Source of the DNA: Coenobita brevimanus
Lineage: Eukaryota > Arthropoda > Malacostraca > Decapoda > Coenobitidae
Direction: 5' to 3'
Length of the DNA: 64,000 bases
NCBI GenBank assembly: GCA_032717465.1
Contig: CM064683.1
Span: forward strand, 37,514,042-37,578,041
Shown here: piece after piece, positions 9,601 through 19,484 of the stretch
How the letters are laid out: every line of letters begins with the position of its first letter
How positions within the stretch are numbered: position 1 is the first letter of the stretch
Notes under the pieces: model-generated
The model's input: the letters and a program-made list of their open reading frames with translations, nothing else
The model's database searches: none
What the model was told of the DNA's origin: nothing
Position numbers and translations under genes: made by a program

Positions 9601-12357
9601 TGGTACGGTATCACAATACTAACATGCAGTAACTTTTTTACTTCCATGCTCACTTCCCTATTTTTTATCACTGCTTTTGAATGAACCAGCAACCCTTCAT
9701 CCCTGCTGTACCTTTACAAGTACTTCTCCTCCAAACATCATTCTTAATCATCACATTACCCAAGTACTTAAACACACTCACATTTTCCATTTCCTCCTCA
9801 TCCAACCTCACTGTACATTCACTGACTTCATTTCTCTTAAGACCATAACTTTACCCTTCCCTACATTCACCTTTAGATTCCATTTATTACACATTCTCCC
9901 AAACCCTACACCAACAGGTCTCCTTTGTCTTCACTTAAGAATACAGTATCACCTGCAAACAACAAACTAGGAAATTTCCAGACGCTGCCCTCTCTTGTTA
10001 ATTAAAGGATGACTCATTCCTGCCTTTTTTCCTTTCCTTTTTTTTTTTTTTTTTTTTTCTTAATCTGATTGAATACTTGCATATTGTTTATTCTAAATAA
10101 TCATCTGGTAATATATTTAATGGGAGTTGGTGAAATTCAACGTTGTCAGGGATGCATATACATTCCTTTCCATTGATTCAATGGAAACAAAGGATCTGCA
10201 ATGCAACAAATCAGTAAACACCACAAAAGTGAAGAGCACGTCCATTGTAAGTCAAGGGTTTACTGTGGTCATTGTCATCGTCATCCAGACCTCTTTCCCA
10301 ACGTAAAGATGGGTTGAAGTAGGGTCAAGAGAGCAAGAAAAACATGAATGGAGATTCATCCATCCTCCAATCCTATATTGCCCCATGAGGAGTGTAGAAG
10401 CCCAGGGCTAGATACGTTGGTCCTGACATTTAAGATGAGAGTGACCAGCCTCACTCATCCCTGAGTGGCATTACATGAGCAATAAACCCCAACTACCCCT
10501 TGGATATAAACCTTCACTGGCTCAATCTCATTGGAGTGCCATAATTACCCACTAAACCACCAGGCGCCAAAATTTGTTTATATGGTTACCACCCAGCATT
10601 GTAAATGGTACAGGAAACCATTTGGCTTGTCAATCAGTGCTGAGTCACCCACAAGCAGAAGGAAGAGGAAAGAATGCAGGAAAGAAAGACAAAAGAGGGA
10701 GCATAACATTACCCGGAGGTAGAAGGACGAGGAAAGAATGAAGGAAAGAAAAACAGAAGAGGATGAAAGGAAAGAAGGATGGAGGAGAGGAAAGGGCAAA
10801 CACCTGAGAGCACCACTACATCCAGTGAGTGGGTGGTGAGCGCCCACACCCACCACAATGAATGGAGATACTAACCAATAATCTGCCTAATTGAATGAGT
10901 CACACACTTTCACTCACCAATCATGTCCCCCAAATCCTAAGTTTTGATAACTCAGTACTCCATTATCCCACTCTACTTAACCATCACTACCACCACCACC
11001 ATTACAATCATCATCATCATCACCATCATAATCATCACCACCATCACTTGCTAACTCTGATGGTGACCTGCAGATGAAAGCTGGCTTGTCAAAAGCATCC
11101 TTTACCTTTAGTACCCTCATAGCCCCATCACCTTTACCATTATTTTTCTGTCTGCCTTCCTCTCTTGCCATTTCTCTCATCCCTCCTGACACTTTTTTAT
11201 TACCCTTCCTTCCACTTCAAGAGACATTGGTTCACTGCTTGGGACAACCTTGTAGGAGTAGTAACGGTTATGGATCTACACAGCTAGACAGATCAGTGTT
11301 ACCCAATACCACCACCAGCAGGAAGCAGTTTTAATCTGATGGAACTAGACAATCCCCCAAACTTAACGACTAAGCTGTGGTTGCATGAATTTTGATGATC
11401 CCGTTACGAGGCAGGAAAGGTCTATTCATAGTTATTAGTCATATGTACTGTTGAATCTGACTGCACTTGTCCAACTACAATGAACTGGGTTAGGCATTTT
11501 TGTCAGGTTAACAGGATATGCACCATACACCATCATTACCACTTTCCTCCTCACCAGCAAACTCTCCTACGGTGACCCTGTAGACAAAGGTTGGCTCATG
11601 GACGGCACCCTCGATCTGCAGGAGGTCGTACTTGGGGGAGATGCCTCGCCTCATGCACAGCTCTTGCAGAAGGGACACGGGGGTCTTGGAGGGTAGCGCT
11701 CCCGGCATACCCTGCACTCGCAGAGATAATAATAATGTGAAAGGTGGAAGAAGAAAGGGAGTGAGGGAGGAAGGAGGCAAAGGGAGAAATCCAGTTAGGA
11801 GGGAAGGGGAAGAGAAGAGGTGGGAAGGAGGGAAAGAGATGTGAAGAGATGGGACGGAGGGACGGGGAAGGGGAGGAGGTGGGAAAGGAAGAAATGCAGA
11901 AAGGAGGGAAGGAGGGAAAGGCATGTGAAGAGGTGGGAAGGAGGGAAGGGGAAGGGAAGAAGTGGGATGAAGGGGAGTGGATAGGGAGGGAGGTGGCAAG
12001 GAGGGAAGGGGAAGAGCAGATAGGTGGGAAGGGGGGAAGGGGAAGAGATGAGAGGTGGGAAGGAGGAAAGTGAAGAATGGAGAAAGGTGAAAGGGAGAGG
12101 GGGCAGGAGGGAGGTAATGACAAGCAGAGGAAGAGAATTGAGGAAAGGAATAATAATAATAATATTAATAATTCAAACGTATGACTTTGTCAGAAATTGC
12201 TGCAAAATCTAGGGTGTTACCTAAAACAGACAAGAATCATATCCGAGTTCTCTCTCGCAAATTCAACATTAAACAACATTAAAAGTAATAAAAGCACTGG
12301 TATTATACCCACCTCAATAGTCGTCGAGTCCACATTGGGTGGAGGTTGGTGGTACAT
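5653..12357 (-). CDS. loqs: Loquacious/TRBP-type dsRNA-binding protein gene
   Basis: Proteins of this family (insect Loquacious, vertebrate TRBP/PACT) hold Dicer and assist small-RNA production in the cytoplasm. Six coding exons on the minus strand join in phase: 12357-12313, 11711-11555, 9108-8973, 8609-8546, 7869-7752, then exon 6 from 6623. All introns start GT and end AG. If exon 6 is read through to the TAG at 5653, the product is 496 aa. dsRBD1 spans about residues 22-95 (SKTPVSLLQEL; IEGAVHEPTF; GSGQSKKKAKHAAA), and dsRBD2 about 128-196 (NPVGSLQELCMARRWPPP; GTGKSKKLAKRQAA). Both end with the lysine-rich KK..AK helix that contacts RNA. The usual third, protein-binding dsRBD was not found. 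Instead the tail has five acidic 42-43-aa repeats. A good internal donor at 6505 indicates alternative splicing. Family assignment is firm; the 3' structure is not. Confidence 0.88.
6917..7114. mobile_element. TTAA-flanked MITE in loqs intron 5
   Basis: Between TTAA at 6913-6916 and TTAA at 7115-7118 lies a 198-bp segment with ends CCATTTCAGCC and, on the other strand, CCTTTTCAGTC. The terminal match and the TTAA duplication point to a piggyBac-type non-autonomous element. It lies in the intron between exons 5 and 6. Confidence 0.4.
7752..7869 (-). CDS. loqs: loqs-like exon 5, first half of dsRBD2
   Basis: The exon runs from CCTCAG|GAGCTG to AAATTG|GTGAGT. It encodes ELCMARRWPPPTYELTSEEG and FPHERTFSIACTIGNTKEI, the central part of the second dsRBD, which is strongly conserved in TRBP/Loqs proteins. 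It ends one base into a glycine codon completed in exon 6. Confidence 0.92.
8546..8609 (-). CDS. loqs: loqs-like exon 4, linker into dsRBD2
   Basis: A 64-base exon between TTTCAG|ATCCAC and CTGCAG|GTAAGT. In the only frame that joins both neighbours it encodes an acidic linker ending NPVGSLQ, the start of dsRBD2. It is too short for ORF scanning and is recognised from phase and family resemblance. Confidence 0.88.
8973..9108 (-). CDS. loqs: loqs-like exon 3, second half of dsRBD1
   Basis: The acceptor TTTGCAG|CCAATG completes an alanine codon split with exon 2. It encodes GSGQSKKKAKHAAAKAVLDI, the RNA-contacting C-terminal helix, followed by a Gly/Ala/Pro-rich linker. The donor GAGCT|GTACGT is chosen because it keeps phase with exon 4. 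Confidence 0.9.
9176..9995 (-). mobile_element. 5'-truncated LINE, (TATC)n-tail family, in loqs intron 2
   Basis: The left end shows degenerate CTAT repeats, then GCCAGACACCTGAACCCC, GGGGTGGCCACAAACAAAT and a pyrimidine-rich stretch shared with the copies at 31570, 35170 and (inverted) 37720. Further right, minus-strand fragments resemble the thumb region of a LINE reverse transcriptase (KVNVGKGKVMV-like), broken by stops. The longest visible copy of this family in the window, about 820 bp and inactive. Confidence 0.65.
10265..10570 (-). repeat. tRNA-derived SINE-like repeat (copy 1)
   Basis: On the minus strand it starts GGCGCCTGGTGGTTTAGTGG, where TGGTTTAGTGG resembles a tRNA A box. It shares blocks with 46260-46500: CTGAGTGGCA, AATAAACCCCAAC.ACCCCTT and CACTA.ACCACCAGG. 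The two loci therefore hold the same dispersed element, probably a SINE with a tRNA-like head. The B box is weak, so this is not a functional tRNA gene. Confidence 0.5.
10660..10790. repeat. purine-rich short repeats in loqs intron 2
   Basis: The stretch contains repeated units close to GGAAAGAATG.AGGAAAGAAA. ORFs read through it on both strands are low-complexity Lys/Glu/Arg or Phe/Ser/Leu peptides and are not genes. Confidence 0.5.
11555..11711 (-). CDS. loqs: loqs-like exon 2, first half of dsRBD1
   Basis: The acceptor TGCAG|GGTATG opens 52 codons plus one base, and the donor is GCTG|GTGAGG. It encodes the first helix (KTPVSLLQELCMRRG), the linker PKYDLLQIEGAVHEPTF and the strand YRVTVGEF, all typical of the first dsRBD of this family. 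Confidence 0.9.
11740..12120. repeat. polypurine minisatellite in loqs intron 1
   Basis: The plus strand is almost pure A/G for about 370 bases, built from diverged units such as GAGGTGGGAAGGAGGGAAGG. Translations in every frame are low-complexity. Such mirror-like polypurine tracts can form triplex or G-rich structures; that is general knowledge, not shown here. Confidence 0.75.
12313..12357 (-). CDS. loqs: loqs-like exon 1 (coding part)
   Basis: Fifteen codons start at ATG in the context GCCAAGATG and end at the donor GAG|GTGGGT in phase 0. An in-frame TAA lies 14 codons upstream (...TAA CCA GGC AAG...), which supports this start within the exon, though an upstream exon joining after the TAA cannot be excluded. 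The peptide is short and proline-rich. Confidence 0.7.
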
Positions 12358-12540
12358 CTTGGCCCAGCTGTTAACCGTAATCTTGCCTGGTTAATAGTGA
12401 CGCCGGCAGGGATGATGATGGAGCTGTGCGTTGGGTGTAAAGCGATGGCGCGTGTCACCGTAGGGAGGTCCTCACAAGAGAGGGGGGAACATAACACACC
12501 AGCTACACTTTCTGATCTTCGGCCCACCTTCCCTGTCAAC

Positions 12541-12920
12541 AGAATGAGTGATTAAAATACACACAGGTTATATATGGAAAGATTAGATTCAGAAAGGCTT
12601 AGTTTTAAATGTATATTGTACTTGGAGGACACAAAACACCAGCTACACTTTCTAATCTTCAGCCCACTTACCCTGTCAAGAGAATCAGTGATTAGTACAA
12701 GGAGGTTAGATATGGAAAGCTTAAATTTGGAAAGACTTCATTTTATCAATTTATATACTGCACTTGGGGAATATAACATGCCAGATGTACTTTCTCATCT
12801 TCAGTTCACTTATACTTCCAAGACAGGGTGTGATAATCAGACAGAGGAAGGCTAAGGAGAAAATGACACACCTGCCACACTCTGAACTTCAGCCCACCTA
12901 CCCTACCGAGAGAAAGAGTG
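12541..12920 (+). repeat. tandem ~110-bp repeat upstream of loqs exon 1
   Basis: Three or four diverged units share ACACCAGCTACACTTTCT.ATCTTC, GCCCAC.T.CCCTGTCAA..GA and a GATATGGAAAG..TAGATT-like segment, starting near 12498, 12640, 12778 and 12868. The short ORFs of this region are translations of the repeat. Confidence 0.6.
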
Positions 12921-14243
12921 ATTACTAGGCACAATAATCATATACATACATGTATCCCTATGAGGCAGAGACAGGATTCTAGGGAATGGGTTTGTGGCCC
13001 ACTTCACTGAGCAAGCTGTTGACTAGTTCTCCCAATCATATCTTTTTCTTTTCCTTGCTTTCTGGACCATACCTAACCCAGCCTGCTGGGGGGGGAAAAA
13101 AAAAAAAAAATTATCATGAAAATGTATCCCAACTCTGGGTATAAACTCTGCAGACATCCCTGGGGCTCGTAAGTCCTGTGCATCGCATACTGTACTTTCG
13201 TCACCATTTTTGGCACTACATTCTGTACCAGTCAACTTGCACACAGATCCACACTTTCTCCTAACAGTTGCCTCTAAATGATTATGGTCCTTTTCTTCCC
13301 ACTGATGAAAATGGTGCTCTGTCTCATGTTAATGTTTATTCAAATTTCACACTGACATGGCTGCCACAGAATATAATACTGAACATCCAGGGTTTGGATT
13401 TTCAATGAACTGATTTTTAAAAACATGTTTTAAATTTAATCAGATTTTTCTTTTTTCAAAACTAACAGAGGAAGGTTCTGAGTTAGAGAGAGGGCAGCCT
13501 GAGGGCAGAGGAGAGGGTGATGTGCAGGTGCTTCATCTATGGCCCCCTCTTGCAGGATTATGGCATTTAGCCATAACTTGTTTCTTTTTGTATGAAAATA
13601 TACAGTAGTTGTTTTCTTCATTAATGGCTTATTGGGCTGCTTCAGAGGTTTCCAAAAGCTGAATGCAGTATAGTAATTCCACTTTTAACATCCATCCACT
13701 TAACACATTACCAATAAAATGTTATTCAGCAGCACAGGAACACTTTTCACATAACATTACTGATTATTATGCTGTCAGGAAGCGCATTGAAGGATCTGAG
13801 CACAAACAGTTCACACCAGCATCTATCTCAGTACACCACTTATTTCTTTATATTTCTTATGGAATTTAACATTAATGCATACACTGTCACATCTGATACA
13901 TATGACATTTGAAACCCTGAATATGATTCTTTTTCTTTTAAATATTAGAGAATATAAATATTCTAGCTGAAACCTAAGCCTCACTTAAAGCAATTTTCAC
14001 TAAACACAGTAGTTTTTAAGAATTTATCTACATCACTAAGTGAGGAACTACTGTACTGTACAAATGCATGCCTAGTTCTGGTGGGTACAGCAGAGTTCTC
14101 AGGACTTATATACCTTGAGGAAAGTCTGACAGGTTCAGTACAGGGGAAATGGACTTACATATCTGTATGATGCAACTCAGACAGGATCTGTTCAGAAATA
14201 CTCAAGCCAAGTTGCTTAATACAATGTGGGCCTGAGGTTGCAT

Positions 14244-14289
<46 letters not shown>

Positions 14290-15217
14290 TCTACTTGATG
14301 TATATTTTTACCCATTCCAAATGTGGAGAGGATGAAGTGAGAGACTGACAATAAAAGTGTAAGTGTGTGAGGTAAATGGGGGGAGGGGGAGATGGAGACC
14401 AAGGGGGGGAGGGAGAGATGAGGTGGAGAGGAATATTCGTTGGAGAAAGTAGCCAGACAGCAGAGGAAAGGGCAACATGGAGGGGACTGTTTGTGGCCAC
14501 CCCATACAGTGCTGAGGCACCTAGCAAATGGAAACAGACAGAGAACAATACATGATGCCACTGTGTGACAGAATCAGAACAGGAAAACTCCAAGCATTGC
14601 AGTAAGTTATTTTTATACATATACCTGATGCAGTGTATTTAAAAATCCTGATCAGGCATGTGTTGAGATATTTCAGAGTAAAGCTGTCAAAAAGTAACAT
14701 GTACATTGAAGCACATCCTAAATAGTTACATAATGTCCACAAGAGCCATACTTACACAAAAAAGACAAAATACCGGAGATGAATTTCAGTTATAAGGGAA
14801 AAAAATTACTTAAAATATTTCTTTACTGTGAAATAACCAGTAATTTCACATTATTTAAATCATTAAAATCATAACAATCCTGTTAATGTCAAGAGAGGCA
14901 CCAACATATGAAGACATACTGTTCATTCTGGGTATACTTCAAATGACCTATTGTTAATTTCTGTTTGTCCACATAGTTTTACAGACTGCAGCACTTAACA
15001 TACCTTCTTGTACATCATACCACAAAGACCTTTTAAATTACCTAATGATGCTAATAGGTGATACATATTTATGTACAAGTTTTCTGGAAGGCCAGAAAAA
15101 ATATTTAATCTGCCTACTTTGCGTACCTGAACCCTGAGGGGGGGAAAAAAAATCTATTTACCATGCACCATACCAGTCATTAATTTTAACTCAACCTTCC
15201 ACACCCACACACCCACC

Positions 15218-15256
<39 letters not shown>

Positions 15257-15380
15257 TTCACCTCAACATACTAAATGCACTGTACAGTATTACAAATATT
15301 CACAGCAAGGAATTACTGTAGTGCAATAAATAGTTCTATTAATTAAAGCCTCCCCCTCCAACAGAGTCAGGCTAAGTAGC
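12921..15380. other. non-coding stretch with (CA)n tracts
   Basis: I see no exon or recognisable domain. It contains (CA)n at 14247-14286 and 15221-15254 and a short A-tract near 13096. A minus-strand pyrimidine-rich patch at 14380-14500, together with a GTGGCCACCCC sequence near 14490, resembles the (TATC)n-tail LINE family and may be an old fragment. Confidence 0.5.
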
Positions 15381-15764
15381 ACCAGGCGTACAAGGTCTGT
15401 CCAAAAAGGAACCGAACTTTCTAAATAGCAGCGATATTGTGATCGCGACAGGAGCCATGTGTACCGGCAACTTGGAGTTTTGGTCTAACACTAGCTGCAT
15501 CACACCATGTCACTTAGTCATCAAGTTACATGCACTTAAGTGAATGTGTGTTTAGTGCACTTGGTGATTTGTTGCAAGCTGAACAATGAAGGAGCTAGAA
15601 TAGCAATGTGTTTGCATGAAATTCTGCTTCATGTTGGAAATGTCATAACAGGTGATGAAATGTGAGTGTACCATAGTTACAATGTCAAAACAAAAAGGTA
15701 GTCATTGCAGTAGGCTGGAACATCGTTACCACAACCAAACATAGCATGTCAGAGTTGTTCAAAT

Positions 15765-16100
15765 GTGAAGGTGGTGTTGACTGTCTATTTTTACTGGAAG
15801 GACATCATTCATCACAAGTTTGTTCCATGTGGTCAGACAATCAATAAAGAGTTTTCCTTGGACGTCCTACAGTATTTGAGGGAGGCAGTGCAATGGAGGA
15901 GGCCAGAGGCATGGACAAACAAAACCTGGATGCTGCACCAAGACATGTACCTGCTCACACGTCGCTTCTTATCCGTGACTTTTTGGTGAAGCACAAGATG
16001 ACTATCGTCCACCAGCCATCTTACTCTCTGGATTTGGCTCCTGTGGACTCCCCTCTCCCTCCCCCAGAAGTTGAAGTTCAGGGAGGTATTGTTCTTTCTT
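15765..16100 (+). pseudogene. mariner transposase fragment (frameshifted)
   Basis: Two overlapping frames give pieces typical of mariner transposases: LTVYFYWKDIIHHKFVP.GQTINKE, LDVLQYLREAV, WTNKTWMLHQD, then APAHTSLLIRDFL-like and HQPSYSLDLAPVD. The catalytic block around the second aspartate (HQD..) is broken by a frameshift and the C-terminal third is missing. No functional enzyme can be made. The canonical family length is about 345 aa; roughly 110 aa survive. Confidence 0.75.
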
Positions 16101-16109
16101 GACATTGAG

Positions 16110-16640
16110 AGGGCTCTCCCTCCCTGCCTAGAGATCTTTGTGTGCAACATGTGTTACAAGTGTAATGTTGTATGGTAATAGAGACCTGGGCAGTAAGGAA
16201 GAGGATATTTGCAGGCTCAAACAAACACAAATGACAATGATTCAGTGGATGTGCAGTGCGTCCTTGAATGTGAGGCCTGAGGGGACTAGGTTTACGATGA
16301 AGTGTTCAGAGGAAGGACGTTACTGGAGCATATTGGTGTCGTGATGAGGAGGGGTAGACTGAGATGGTCTGGGAATGTGGAGAGGATGGTGGATGACAAC
16401 TGGGTGCAGGAAGTGAGAAGTAATAACGCTGGGTATAAGGCTGCAGACTGAAAAAGACCTGGGACGAGGTCATAGAGTGTGACATCATAGAGAAGGGATT
16501 GAATAGAGGGGCTGCCAAAGATCAAACAGCATGAACAGCTGCCAACAGGCAACCAAGGCCAATGAATGCAGGCATGTTGGGAGTCTTTATAAACAAAACA
16601 AACGAAATGAAATCCACTCTGAAAGGATGCCAATTTTAGA
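16110..16640 (+). mobile_element. LINE 3' fragment inside the mariner element
   Basis: It encodes VTSVMLYGNRDLGSKEEDI followed by a Met/Trp-rich stretch, the C-terminal end of the same LINE found at 38.7-41.6 kb. The nucleotide tail (CTGCCAACAGGCAACCAAGG, then GGGAGTCTTTATAAA and an AAACAAACGAAATG-type simple tail) also matches the end of that element. It is 5'-truncated and inserted between the mariner transposase and its right inverted repeat, so it is younger than the mariner copy. Confidence 0.65.
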
Positions 16641-17130
16641 CTAGAAAAAGAGATAGAAGAAAATTTGCCTTGTGCACTAAGCACACATTCACTCAAGTGA
16701 GTACCTCAATGCTAACTGACATGGCATGATGTGGCTAGTGTTTGACTGAAGCTCAAAGTTGCCAGGACGCATGGCTCATCACAATCACAATATGGCTGTT
16801 AGTTGGTGTACTATTTTTAAAAGTTTGGTTTCCTTTTGGACCAACCCCAAAAATACGAATTCAAGCCCTTCCCAATACAACATTCCTGCCATCTATATAC
16901 TCTTCACTTTACTAGGAGCAAATTTATCATCTCTTCATCTTCAATGATGAGATATAATGAGAGACTAACACTACTGCTGAATATTGTGCTAGTCATGAAG
17001 AGGTGCTCTGGAAGGGTGTAGTCAAGGTACTGTCCTTCGATATGGATAAATAAGCTGCAATAGGACAAAAATTACCACATCAAAATTAACTACTGCGCTG
17101 GTGTATGTGCTGTCTATCATGGTTATGGTC

Positions 17131-17131
<1 letters not shown>

Positions 17132-17184
<53 letters not shown>
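17132..17184. repeat. (TA)n microsatellite
   Basis: About 26 perfect TA units. The 82-aa plus-strand ORF through it is a Tyr/Ile repeat peptide and not a gene. Confidence 0.95.
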
Positions 17185-17190
<6 letters not shown>

Positions 17191-17241
17191 AAAACTGGTT
17201 TGGAACTGCCTTTTGCATGGCATTCACTCTCCTATTGTTAA

Positions 17242-17666
17242 CCCCTATAGTGCTAACAGGATCAATCGATCCCTTTTCAGGACTGCGCAAGTAACCAAAT
17301 GTGACAGATTGAGTGACTCAGGGAAAAACTGGGGAAAACACACTCCGCCCTGATTGTGATGTATATCCCTTCCAACCACTCAGAACTAGCCTATGTGCTC
17401 AATAGGCAGGAAGGAGGGAGGGGAGGAATGGGGTGGGAGCGCACAGAAAACGGGAGTCGTGCCGCCTGGAAGAGTAACTTTTTTCAACTTTGACAGGCTA
17501 TAGGTTATGAACCAGATGGTATAAAATGTTATGGTTTTGGCATAAGGTGTGTAAATTCAAGCTCTAAAACTTGGGGATAACATTTTTTACTTCTGCAAAA
17601 GTCAAAATCATCTCTATATACAGATTTTCATGCCGGTTCAGTCAATCAAATGGCACATCATAGGGG
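17242..17666. mobile_element. 425-bp TTAA-flanked MITE (piggyBac-like)
   Basis: The flanks are TTAA at 17238-17241 and 17667-17670. The ends are CCCCTATAGTGCTAACAGGA on the left and, on the other strand, CCCCTATGATGTGCCATTTG on the right. It has no transposase. The CCCC(T) terminus and TTAA duplication are the hallmarks of piggyBac-type elements, mobilised in trans by a relative elsewhere. Confidence 0.7.
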
Positions 17667-18267
17667 TTAAATCTTTGTCTTAGCCACCCTGATGCACTGA
17701 GTACTGAATAATACAAGGTTTTTTTCTCACTAATGCTTGATGTTGCCTTGCCAGGTGATTGTCAGCACCAGTGAACTTCTTAAAAACCCAACCATTAATC
17801 CCAGCTCCAGTGAAGCCTCCTAGAGTTCGGTTTATTTTTTCTTGCTACCAAGATCAAGTACCATTTTTACTCATACTACTTTTCTTCCACTAGTCTACAA
17901 TGTTTTTTTCTATTTTCATGGTGGTAAACAAATATTTTCTATTGACTGTAATAGTAGTAGTAGTAGTTGTTCCCAAGGCAGTCTAGCCAAATAGCCCCAA
18001 GTCCATATGAAAGGCCACGGCCGAGACCAGGCTTTCCCATGGAGCTCTCAAAGAGTGTATGTTGTGTTGTTGGCACAAGTGATTGTGTGCAATGCAGAAT
18101 TCCATAATGTGCTTCATAGTATGGGGTGGTGTTGCATCCTGGACAGGCATCAGCGATGGAGTCATCCAGCCTCTTCTGATAACTCGAGGCATGGATGATG
18201 CCCACATCTTAGCCTGGCCAGGTGGACCCTGTCCTCACGAGGGAGATAGGATTCAGAAGGGTAGATA

Positions 18268-18816
18268 TTAGGAGGCTGTGCATGCAGCTGTGTGTTGTCT
18301 TTGGGCGACTGAATGGAATGGCAAGTGATCTGAGTATGGATATGCTTCTGGAAGCTGGTCCAAGGTGGGCGAGGGGGGAAGAGATGTATGATATCGTGTG
18401 CTGGGTGTTTTGATGTTCCTTGGTGTGTGTGGATGTGTTGCCATGTAGTGTAGTAGATGGTGTGGGTTTGTGGAAACTGCGGTGAGAGTTTGGGTGCCTC
18501 TCTTGTCTAGATGATGCTTGACCTTAAGGACTTTTGGTTTCTTGGTGCAGGTGGTCTGTGGGTGTAGTAGCTGTGCAGCCTGTATTATTTTTAGGGCCAT
18601 GTTCTGTATGGTCTGGACAGTGTTGTAGTGTGTTTTAATGAGGTTACAAGTCCAAGCAGGGCTTCCATAATTCATCACTGAATATATATATTGTTTGTAT
18701 ACTGTGGTGGTGGTTTCTTTGTTGTGTCCAAATGTTGTATGGGCAAGTGACATCACGGCAAAGAGTCTTGGTGTTAATTTATCTTTAATGTTTGTGATGT
18801 GTTGTTTAAATAACAC
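18268..18816 (-). pseudogene. LINE ORF2 C-terminal region fragment
   Basis: A 182-aa open stretch with DKLTPRLFAVMSLAHTTFG, TVYKQYIYSVMNYGSPAW and QTIQNMALKII. This layout (helical region after the reverse transcriptase palm, with Y.SV..YG.P.W) is typical of Jockey/I-type LINE ORF2 proteins. It is open by chance or recent decay; the protein is not complete. Confidence 0.7.
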
Positions 18817-18844
18817 TGATATATTGTATGTTACACCAAGGATT

Positions 18845-18846
<2 letters not shown>

Positions 18847-18878
<32 letters not shown>

Positions 18879-18942
18879 TGTGTGTGTGTCTGTGTGTGTG
18901 TCTGTGTGTGTGTCTGTGTGTGTGTCTGTGTGTGTGTGTGTG
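18847..18942. repeat. (TG)n with interspersed TGTC units
   Basis: Nearly 50 TG dinucleotides, with TC interruptions at regular 10-base intervals in the central part. Confidence 0.95.
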
Positions 18943-19124
18943 ATGTCACTATGTTCTGCTGTCCAGTTTGTGAGAAGGGTCACTGTAGATTTGGCTGGGG
19001 CTAGTTTAAGCCTGTTTGTGGTGAACCATACATGTACTGTAGTGTGTTGAGGTAAGGTTGGAGGATGTGTGCAGCTATGTTTGCATTTTGGTGTGTATAT
19101 GTGTTATGTTGTCCGCACAGGAAG

Positions 19125-19484
19125 CTATGTGTATTTGTGGTGTGTGGGTATGTCGTGCATGTATGGGTTAGAGAGATTAGGGGACACAACCCCTTGGGAG
19201 ATGCCATTTGTGAAGTTGCTGAAGTTCAAAGATTGACTGACAACTCTTGTGTGTGCACATCTGCCTGATAAATAGTTTGCCAGCCATCTTTTTGTGTTAT
19301 TGCTCATGTTTGTGTTAAACATTTTGTTCGTAAGGGTGTGGCAGGGGATGGCATCAAATGCTTTGCTTATGTCTAGTGTGATTAGGAGTGTTCTGTGTAG
19401 TGGCCTAGCTGAATTCATGCCATCAAAAACTCTCTTTAAGGTCTGTAAGAAGAGTGTTTGTGGAGCGCAGTGGCCTAAAAACAT
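19125..19484 (-). pseudogene. LINE reverse transcriptase fragment
   Basis: It encodes TLLITLDISKAFDAIPCHTL, where the aspartate of the first catalytic block is present. This is followed by KRWLANYLSGR and NGISQGVVSPNLSNPYMHDI, equivalent to the block-B glycine-rich loop (G-x-x-Q-G) of non-LTR reverse transcriptases. The YADD block expected next is lost in decayed sequence. Part of the 17950-20240 LINE. Confidence 0.75.

Larger units (their letters stand above)
15391..16856 (+). mobile_element. mariner-like element with very long terminal inverted repeats
   Basis: The left end (from about 15391) has GGTCTGTCCAAAAAGGAACC; the right end, read on the other strand, has GGTTGGTCCAAAAGGAAACC. The match continues inward for about 170-190 bases on each side (shared CAACTT..AG.TT, TCTAACACTAGC/TCAAACACTAGC, GTGAATGTGTG.TTAGTGCAC). 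The centre keeps mariner transposase fragments. About 520 bp of a LINE 3' end (16110-16640) sits between the transposase and the right inverted repeat. Confidence 0.75.

Noticed and set aside
10540..10570. tRNA gene
   Set aside because: Only an A-box-like sequence is convincing; there is no cloverleaf or anticodon arm. Better explained as a SINE head. The same applies at 38370 and 46480.
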